Assembly: GCA_030765065.1 (NCBI GenBank)
Contig: CM060990.1
Span: 661,366,618 to 661,430,617, forward strand
DNA: 64,000 nucleotides
DNA from: Deroplatys truncata
Taxonomy: Eukaryota; Arthropoda; Insecta; Mantodea; Mantidae
Reading direction: 5' to 3'
In this document: positions 56,785-64,000 of the stretch, piece after piece
Position numbering within the stretch: position 1 is the first letter of the stretch
Layout: every line of letters starts with the position of its first letter
Notes under the pieces: model-generated
Seen by the model: only the letters and a program-made list of their open reading frames with translations
Databases searched by the model: none
Told to the model about the DNA's origin: nothing
Position numbers and translations under genes: made by a program

Positions 56785-57286
56785 CATTTTTACTTTCTCT
56801 ACTAATTTTAGTATGTAGGGAAAGTATTACATTCACCCAAAAATTCCATACCGAGATTTCACCGGAAATACGTGTTTTGAGGCCTCTGAATCCAAAAAAG
56901 GTACTTTTAGAAAGGTCCATGTGTGTGTCTGTGCGATTGTGAAGAGCATAACTCAAAGACAAAAAGTCTGGTAAATATCAACTTGGTATTTAGGTTCAGT
57001 ATCTTTCAAAGATGCGACACGAAGATTTTCAAGAAAGTCCCCAACGCAGACTACCTTTACATAAAACATTTTTGCAAAATTTTGATTCTCAAAAATGACA
57101 TATGACATTTTAATCAAAATCGATAATTTAAATGTTTTCATGACAAATAAAATGTATATCCTGAATTTTCTGGGATTGCCTCCAAAACTCTTCATTCTGA
57201 ATGGTTTTTGCATAACTAGTAAACCGTAAGAGATAGACAAGACTGTTGTACGCAAAAAATTTAGATCTTGTTAAAACACACAATTT
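56785..57286 (+). mobile_element. F1 copy, part before an LTR-A insertion
   Basis: TTTTTACTTTCTCTACTAAT through CGTAAGAGATAGACAAG and AACACACAATTT in F1 order, stopping at the LTR border. It resumes at 58257. Confidence 0.85.
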
Positions 57287-58256
57287 TGAGGCAGTATTTT
57301 TAAAACTTAAATGATTTTCAGTCTAATTATATAAATATAAATGCAATAACAGCCCGCCTTAAAGCAATAACTGTATGTAACAATATATAAAAATTGTATA
57401 TTACAGTCATTGTATATGTTTGTATTATTGTATCCATGTGTAATAATGTTATGTGAATATATTACGTAATTTACTTATGTAGGAGCTGTGAGAATAATAG
57501 CTTAAAATTTGCTAACAATGAGGTAACAATGAGGTAACCTTGAGGCAATAATGAATTTAAAAGTTTAAATGCTACTAGTCATTATTGGAGCAACAATAAT
57601 GTAAATTTTGAGACAGTTTAAAAATTAGCCAATCAACAACCAGAAAAAGCTTTAGTTAAATGAAGGTATTCTATTGAAGTAGGAATAGCCAATCAGAGAC
57701 CTGAAATACAGAAATTTACAAGTTTAGGCGGTTGAAATCAGTTCAGTTGCCTGCAGACAGTGTTTGTAACCGGATGCGAGATGCGTCCTCGAGATATTTA
57801 ATACGTATTTTTTGTGAGACAAAAATATTTTACGTGTTAAAAAGTGCAAGTAATTAATATAAAAGAATCTCACAGCTCTCTATATCAGTTAAGTGTTATT
57901 TAAATCGTATCAAGCATTAATAAAAGGAGTGAAGTAAAATTATAATCTTTGTAAGCTTACATTCTTAGTCGCACCACAACCCTGCTAAGAGAAACGTGTC
58001 TCTAACAATAATACTGACGCAGCCGAGGCAAACATAAATCTTTAATATTTAAAGAAACAGTCAAATTACAAAGTTAATATTTTAAAACTTAGGGCAAAGG
58101 CTACCGGGTACCATACGTGCGGCTGCAACTACTTCAAGTTCGGTTCCCCAACAGTTGAACTACAATACAACTACTTTCTCAAATTGACGTCCATACGTGG
58201 AGCTAATACTCCTACTTCAAATCGGCTTTTCCATATGTGAAACAATAACCTTCTCA
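57287..58256 (+). mobile_element. Solo LTR, family LTR-A (fossil), nested in F1
   Basis: 970 bp from TGAGGCAGTATTTTTAAAA to ATAACCTTCTCA with a perfect 4-bp duplication ATTT (57283-57286 and 58257-58260). The interrupted F1 reads on across it. It carries two CCAAT motifs (GCCAATCAAC near 57628, GCCAATCAGAG near 57688) and ATTAATAAAAGG near 57907. It is younger than its F1 host copy. No internal region. Confidence 0.92.
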
Positions 58257-58584
58257 ATTTATGACAAACATTTTTTGCAGAGTGAACCATTTCCAAGATA
58301 TTTCTTGTTATTTGTTTGAATTTTCCAATACGTATACTTACTTTTTCTCAAATGGTACTTTGTTATTCGTTTTTTTTATGTCCTGGACATGCAAACAGAA
58401 TTGAATGCTCTACATAGCAACAGGCTCTTAAAAGATTTGCTGTCGCTTAAATCCTACCATATTCCCCTTGAACCTCAAAAAGGTTAGCAATAAGATAATT
58501 TCTGCAAATGTTTATCCCGATTAATATGAAATGGATGGATAATAAGCGTTTGTAAATATAAACACATCAGATTTTTGGATTGAG
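58257..58584 (+). mobile_element. F1 copy, part after the LTR-A insertion
   Basis: ATTTATGACAAACATTTTTT, TTTCCAAGATATTTCTTG, ACATAGCAACAGGCTC and AACACATCAGATTTTT complete the copy begun at 56785. A deletion has removed the AGTAGAGAAAGT box near the right end. Confidence 0.8.
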
Positions 58585-58690
58585 GCAGCGTCGAAACTTC
58601 TAATTCCGGTGAAATCTCGATATGCAACTTTTGGTGTTAAAATGCAATAATTCCTCTACTTGCTGTACCCAAGTAGTAGAAAAAGTAAAA
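58585..58690 (-). mobile_element. F1 left-end fragment in opposite orientation
   Basis: TTCCGGTGAAATCTCGATAT and AAGTAGTAGAAAAAGTAAAA are the minus-strand F1 left end, joined back to the right end of the previous copy. Confidence 0.7.
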
Positions 58691-59207
58691 AAAAAAAAAG
58701 AAGACATTTCTTCAACATTTACTATTATTTATTCTACGTTCGCATTTTGAAATAGCAATACCTCATACCCCGGTAGAGGCAGTAAAATGCAGTGATTTTA
58801 AAGCGCTGTGCGCCCCCCCCACTCTCCAGTGCAGCTAATGTTCAGTGGGAACAAGAAGAAATGTATTCACAGAAGTCCATATTTGCCACTAGGGATCCGG
58901 AATCCATTGTCAGCTCTGACCGTGCAATGTGTCTGCAATTATGATGCCAAGTCCCACTTTCAGCTGTAGGATTTCTTGCCTTTCACGGTGTAAAATATTC
59001 ACAGCAGTGGTAGCAGACCACAGAGAGAACAGCTACAATAGAGCTCGCTTATACCCTCCTGGGCCTTGTTACCTATTTAAATAATTCTTCCTCGAATAAA
59101 CTTCGAGAAGCTGAGGTTAAATCTCGGGCACGCTGCATGAAGGAAATCGAACACTTTGTAAGATTTAGCTGTTTGTGCTGGAAACAACGAGGACAAACAC
59201 ACACACT

Positions 59208-59214
<7 letters not shown>
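58691..59214. other. No gene recognised
   Basis: A C-run near 58813 and moderately GC-rich sequence. No frame or motif. Confidence 0.3.

Positions 59215-59268
<54 letters not shown>
59215..59268. repeat. (CT)27 microsatellite
   Basis: Uninterrupted CT repeat. Confidence 0.97.
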
Positions 59269-59269
<1 letters not shown>

Positions 59270-59360
59270 AGGAAAGTTTATCGACCATCCTAATTTCTAA
59301 GCATTAAAGTCAGGACTAAAAGAAATAAGCATAAAATGTTATTGGGCGTTAGGTAGGGAC

Positions 59361-59891
59361 ACCAAGCTCAGGTGGTAACGTCTGTGACACACATTAGGGA
59401 GGTTGTGGGTTCAATTTCTGCGGCTAACCTTCCTTACCCATGGTTTTTTCGGGGTTTTCCCCGTGTCACTATGCGCTAGGTTGGGAAGATTGATTACATC
59501 CCCCGAATTTCCTGTGCCTCCATTTCATCTCCATTCTCATTTCATTTCACCTTTCATTTGCTTTATCTTCAGGGTTGAAAGTATCGCGGGAGTCTCGATG
59601 TTGAATGGCAGGGGAAAAGGATGCTCTGTGTCACCCTTCGTCCCCGAAATGGAGGCGGTCTCCGAGTCCCGGGGGATGTGCAATCCCGCAGGGGGAATGG
59701 GAGCCGGTTGCACCATCTGCCATCCCCGGAGTTTCAATCTGTAAAAGGTAGGGAACCTGTCCTCTGCCCTGGCCCGGCTACCCTCTGTCTCCTCACACCC
59801 TTCCCTCCTGGGGACACACCGTCAAGGTCTTAGGCACAAAAGATCTTGTAGGTCGAGGTGCTATGTCCCCCTCCGTACCTAGTCCTACTCC
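59361..59891 (+). mobile_element. SINE2, tRNA-headed, 531 bp
   Basis: A perfect 12-bp duplication TTAGGTAGGGAC (59349-59360 and 59892-59903) fixes the ends. The head has AGCTCAGGTGGTAACG (A box, 59366-59381) and GGGTTCAATTT (B box, 59407-59417). The body follows with GGTTTTTTCGGGGTTTTCCC, CTTCAGGGTTGAAAG and a GC-rich 3' half. Head and front body match the mosaic at 44059-44821. Confidence 0.85.
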
Positions 59892-59933
59892 TTAGGTAGG
59901 GACGTCGCAGGTTACAAACCACCCCAAAGCCTC

Positions 59934-60402
59934 GTATACTGGCGAACATAAAATTTGGCCCATAATGGAACGTAGCTCTTTATGTTGGTACAGACAAAAT
60001 CTAGCCGCACCCCCTACCAGACTGGCCACCTCTTGTTTTTCGAGCATAATTCTAGCCACTGGATTGGCGGGGTACTTTACCTCCCCCAGAGTATGGCCGA
60101 ACTTCCGAAGGGTAACATTACAACTGAAACCTTATAGTTTCATGTTACACTACCGTTCCCTTAATGTCGGTTTTCTAATTGCCGTTTAATAGCAGCCAAT
60201 AACTTAACCTTCGTCTCCATGTCACTGATGAAAGCTCTCATATAAGTTAATATCGTAGCTGTCGTTCAGTTTAACCAGGCATGCAAATAATTCTTCACCC
60301 CTTCCTCTAAAAGACCGAATTATATTTTAATTGGTGTAGACTTCCCTTGTGCACCAATTGTAGCGAAACTCTTTCATAGAGGTGTTATCTGAACCCCCAT
60401 TC
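59934..60402 (-). repeat. R-D dispersed repeat, copy 2
   Basis: The minus strand gives, in order, ACACCTCTATGAAAGAG, CTACAATTGGTGC, TAGAGGAAGGGGTGAAG, GCTTTCATCAGTGACATGG, ATGTTACCCTTCGGAAGTTC and TTATGGGCCAAATTTTATG, matching 38699-39173. SINE2 inserted beside its end. Confidence 0.75.
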
Positions 60403-60956
60403 ATTCCGCATAGATTATTAACATTATGCATGGGTTAGTTTGTATGTCCCTGAATTGTTCTTCAGGCCAGTCACATAGAGAACTGATACTGGCTGGGTGG
60501 AATGAAATGTTGGTTATCTGAAGGTGGAAACCTTAGGGAGGGAAAAACACTATGGCGATCTAGGAGAATGGGCCACTAAGGCACGACAGTGTACATTCTG
60601 TTCGTGTTGCAGACAGCACTCACCAGACAGTGTTTACTTGTTATCAGTGCATTTTTGCCGCTGTTTACGTTCTTTGTATTGAAATATCGTTTGAGATTTA
60701 GATAACTACGCCAATTGCTTAAGAATTTCTTTCCCTCTTAATTTCACCGCGAAGCATTTCATTTAGCTTGAGAAACCTGTCTCTAGTCGATGCTAATTTG
60801 CATACTTCTGGATTGAGTACAACAAGCCGAATGAGCTCAATACAATGCCTTTTTGTACTCTTAATATAAATAAAAAGCTTGTTTTTGGAACTACTTCCAG
60901 TTAATCATAGAAAAAGAGTTAGGTTGAAGCCTGAAACAGCAGTCAAATTTTAGTTA
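60403..60956. other. No gene recognised
   Basis: AT-rich sequence, short frames only. Confidence 0.3.
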
Positions 60957-60991
60957 ATAATTACCTTCCAGTAATGATGGAAGGTAATTAT
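60957..60991. repeat. Perfect 14-bp hairpin, 7-base loop
   Basis: ATAATTACCTTCCA, loop GTAATGA, TGGAAGGTAATTAT. It has no T-run or partner gene that would make it a known element. Confidence 0.85.
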
Positions 60992-61149
60992 GTTCACAAT
61001 AAATCGTGAGAAACAAAAGAACGACTACAAACTATTTGAGCCATAGTCGATGCGTTACAATATTTTAAGCAGTATATCTTCAAAGTTATCGGGAGGTCGG
61101 CGCCAGGCAGTCGGAGATAAAACAATCATAAGTAGCGCTCGGCAGCGTA

Positions 61150-61570
61150 AACACCGAGAGCGGTATTGGCAGATAACCAGAACCTTCTGGAAGTTTCTAT
61201 ATCCCCTACTCCAGAACGTGTGTCGAATAGTTCTAGAATGTTTTGTGGAAGATTCCATTGTTAAGGAAGCGTATTCGCGAGAGGAGTAACTCACTAAGCG
61301 AGCGCAGCGAGTGCGTTCCCGCGGCGACGGAAGGTGCTGTTCTCCGAGTGAGTTTCTAAGAATGTTGTGTCGGATAGTGAGTGCTACTGCGGAGCGAGAC
61401 ATTGTAGAAGCCTTGTGTTAAGACTTCCCAGCGACTGAACTGTCAGACTACGTCCCGAAGTGAAGTGAAGCGATGGGAGCTGAAGTAACAGTGTGAATTA
61501 AGTGAAGTCTTGGTGATCGTTGAATTAGATAACAGTGAAGTGACATTGAGAACTTAGAGGAGTGACAGCT
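61150..61570 (+). promoter_or_regulatory. Heat-shock-element promoter-like region with long leader
   Basis: GAACCTTCTGGAAGTTTC at 61180-61197 is a perfect four-unit heat-shock element (GAA, TTC, GAA, TTC at 5-bp steps). Further units lie near 61231-61255 (TTCTAGAATGTTTTG, GGAAGATTCC). TCTATATC is a weak TATA. Downstream, a GTGAAGTGAAG-rich stretch to 61560 resembles a long untranslated leader. No heat-shock protein frame follows, so this is a promoter orphaned from its gene or part of a mobile element. Confidence 0.45.
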
Positions 61571-61929
61571 GAAAAACTGGACAAAGCCATAACATGGAAA
61601 AGTTCAAATTTTGTAAATTTCGGAAACTGTTCATGATACAAAAATATTTCATATAAATGCGTACTATATCACTGAAATTATCCTTTTCCTGAAATGCGGT
61701 CCAGTTATATAAAATTCAAAGAGGGTGCTTGCTGAACATCTGCCCGTCACTGAACTGGAAAGCAAGAGCTAAAAATTAATTCATTTTCGCTAAGGTACTT
61801 ACGGCTGCTCTTTGGGTCTTTGTTTACTTTACCGCTTCTATATTATGTACAACTGTATCAAAGTGTGGCTCAGTTCCAGAGATAGCAATAGTTGTTTTTT
61901 CGTAAAGTTCCTACATGTACATTCGGGTG
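61571..61929. other. No gene recognised
   Basis: AT-rich sequence, short frames only. Confidence 0.3.
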
Positions 61930-62305
61930 CAAAATAAAAAAAAAACCTTGCCGATATGAAGAACCGCGGTTTAAGTTGGCAAGAATAATTAACACGCCTC
62001 TGCCGCGCCTTCCATTCCTCACTCGGTTATAGAGGTTAACACTTGAATGCCGAACCAATAAGAGCCGGACTCATTCAGGGGCTAGTGTGGGCAGTCTTTG
62101 GGAGGCATTGTTTCAACATTCAGGTGACATATACCGATTCTCCACAGCTTTCATCGCCCAGGCCTGATCTTTCTTCATAGGGTAATGCTAGCGTATCGGA
62201 CTTCAGCTAAAACCAATTAGAGGCTAGCTCACCTAAGGCAGGCGCGGAACACAAATGATGAGATTCTGCCAACATTCAAGAATGGAAAACACTAAAAGTA
62301 ACCAA
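61930..62305 (+). repeat. R-C repeat, longer copy
   Basis: Holds, in one piece, the blocks seen separately at 47860-47945 and 49170-49375 (TGCCGATATGAAGAACCGC, ACCAATAAGAGCC, CAACATTCAGGTGACATA, TTCTGCCAACATTCAAG). It is non-coding and of unknown class. Confidence 0.5.
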
Positions 62306-62620
62306 AATAATCGACATAGTTTTTTGCACATGACTGCAACAAACCAACCCAGAACTCCATTCAGCCCATATTGTTTCTCTCAAAGACTGGTTTGAAGAAA
62401 TATTCCAAATAAAAATGAACAAGTGGAAATTGTTATATTTGGTATGAAATGAAAAGGGGAGCAAAAATTGTCTTCCTTAGGGGCATCGACTAGCCTATTG
62501 GTGAAAAATTCAATATTCAGGTTTAACGATTAAATAACACATACCTTCCTCTATCGGAAGGAGGGTTAATTTTATTAGTGTAGCAATTTGTAAAAGCCTA
62601 GCAGCCATGTTTAACGTTCA

Positions 62621-62926
62621 ATGTGTAAACATTTAAATCAGCAAGCTCACTATACCTACTTCCCTGAAAACTTTACATTGGAAGCAGAAAGTAAACCTGT
62701 TGATATTCATCCAAACAAACTCAGGGTAAAACTTTCACCTGATGTAGCAGGCAAAATAATGCCAGTATATCAGCAACTAGTATCGGATGATTTGGTGGAG
62801 CGATGCAAACAGGGCAAGACAAACTCCAACGGAAGTTTACATTACACCATTTGGCACTTTGCCCAAAAGAAACTTGCTGTTTTAGAAGCAGTACGCAAAT
62901 TTAGCATGGAATGCTTAAACCAGTGA
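62621..62926 (+). CDS. Fragment resembling a Mutator-like transposase domain
   Basis: A 101-codon frame from ATG 62621 to TGA. Its middle reads DVAGKIMPVYQQLVSDDLVERC and its end KQGKTNSNGSLHYTIWHFAQ. Proteins with a Mutator-like transposase domain in arthropods and cnidarians often have a similar run: an 'I.P.Y..L..D.LL..C' stretch followed by 'GKTQN.NESL...IW...PK'. Here the E of NES is G, and the K of the PK pair is kept as QKK. The frame is far shorter than such proteins and has no start context or neighbours of the same family. I infer a fossil C-terminal piece. This assignment rests on memory of the motif and is tentative. Confidence 0.45.
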   Translation: MCKHLNQQAHYTYFPENFTLEAESKPVDIHPNKLRVKLSPDVAGKIMPVYQQLVSDDLVERCKQGKTNSNGSLHYTIWHFAQKKLAVLEAVRKFSMECLNQ

Positions 62927-63650
62927 CAAAAATACCAGCTAAAATCAGCCAACGCGGATACATAATTCACAAACGTCAAAGCAAGAGAAGTGCCTCTACA
63001 GAACGAAACAACGACGAGCAAGAATAGCAAACTAAAACCCTGACACTGCAGAAGATATTGGACTACTCATAATGCAGGGCAGTTCTGGGTCTAGTGCACA
63101 ACTGTAATTTGCCAATTTCTCACTTGTGCTATAGTATAGGTTCTTATAATTTCTCTTAATTGAATTGTATCTACTGCAATTGGTCTACAATGTTAAAATA
63201 GTCCCTTTTTATCTTTTAGTGAAAAATGAGCATACATAAGATTAATCTTTTCCTTCCTGAAGGTTTAGGAATACATTAAAATCCAGAGAAATTTCAATGA
63301 ACATTCCATGATGAACGTGGAGATTGGATTAGACTATTTCTGGGTTGTTTAAGCCCTGTTATCTTCTCCTCGTGGCGACCTCGATGAATCTATTGTGATA
63401 AACCCTAATCTATACTGTCACGTTAGCTGTTAAGGTTCTTCGATTTATTTTATGGACACTTTCTCATACATTGTAATACAAATTATATATTTTTTTATTT
63501 CATAGCTTTTCTTGACTTATGGATTGTAGCAGCATCTAACAACGTGGGTACCCACTTCCTATGACAATACCAATGGATTTTACCAAGATATCTGCTTCCT
63601 CAGAGCTAAGTGCAAACTTTCACAGCATCAAACCGCATCCTGAGCTGTCA
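62927..63650. other. No gene recognised
   Basis: AT-rich sequence, short frames only. Confidence 0.3.
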
Positions 63651-63660
63651 TGCTTCCCTA

Positions 63661-63830
63661 GGAATGTTCTGGAACAATTTGAATACTACAGTTCTATTGC
63701 TGTTACAACTCAAGCCTAGGACGTTTATATACCATAATTGGTAAAGCTTACGGCGCGATTGTCGAGACCACCCTAGGCAGAGATTGACTATATAAAGAGC
63801 CCCAGGGGTCTCATTCTCTAGTCCGGTCCC
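63661..63830 (+). promoter_or_regulatory. Heat-shock element plus TATA box, promoter-like
   Basis: GGAATGTTCTGGAAC at 63661-63675 is a perfect three-unit heat-shock element, identical to that at 29314-29328. TATATAAAG lies at 63789-63797 with the initiator-like TCATTC at 63811-63816, somewhat close to the TATA box. The following ~150 bp to the window end are GC-richer and could be a leader. No frame of length follows inside the window. Confidence 0.45.
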
Positions 63831-64000
63831 CTGCACGACGCTACTCAACAGCTACGCAACACCTCTCCCAAGTAATGTCCCGTATGGGAATCTCATTCTA
63901 TGTTAATGATCAGGTGTCTCATTTCTAAGTCTCTTCAAGACTTCATCCAGTGTTTTGGGATCTATAATAAGCCCTAGTACCTAGGGGCATGTAAGACAAC

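Noticed and set aside
1-64000. CRISPR array, operon, riboswitch or bacterial features
   Set aside because: The window is clearly eukaryotic. The tandem repeats here are head-to-tail satellites without unique spacers.

Overview
This window is nuclear DNA from a eukaryote, most likely an arthropod and probably an insect with a large, repeat-rich genome. The clues are AT-rich intergenic sequence, tRNA-headed SINEs, a Tc1/mariner transposon with 'TA' target sites, solo LTRs with 4-bp target duplications, and many GT, CT and AAT microsatellites. I recognise no intact host gene, rRNA gene or functional tRNA gene, and almost all that can be named is repeat-derived. The taxon is inferred.

Positions 1-7735 form one giant, nearly perfect inverted repeat around a 27-bp spacer (3894-3920), open at the window's left edge. 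Each arm holds, from outside in, partial copies of a family called F1 here, an unrecognised ~460-bp segment, a 76-bp minisatellite of about 20 units, and a CCAAT-rich, GC-rich segment resembling a promoter plus first exon. The arms differ mainly by one 76-bp unit and a few single-base changes. Next come more F1 copies (7736-9250), then direct tandem units of about 1.1 kb (9660-12130) related to the palindrome core, each full unit carrying a perfect splice donor.

The remainder (12.2-64 kb) is a graveyard of dispersed elements: two solo-LTR families (LTR-A: 20360-21368, 35606-36657, 57287-58256; LTR-B: 30960-31753, 42735-43566, 53760-54626), a dead mariner (41063-42350), a hAT remnant (49675-49957), two LINE 3' remnants (14512-15227, 39395-40680), a possible Mutator-like fragment (62621-62926), several SINE families including a mosaic one (44059-44821), a foldback MITE (12269-12417), and unclassified repeats R-B, R-C, R-D and R-E that I found by matching parts of the window to each other. 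A 34/36-bp minisatellite with a 12-residue coding periodicity lies at 16054-17095.

The pieces do not form a pathway. The most interesting points are the palindrome and its relation to the 1.1-kb tandem units, perfect heat-shock elements beside TATA boxes at unrelated sites, a cAMP-response element kept in all three LTR-B copies, microsatellites growing at one fixed place inside F1, and SINEs with different heads sharing one 3' module. All comparisons were made by eye, so identities and outer borders of diverged repeats are approximate.
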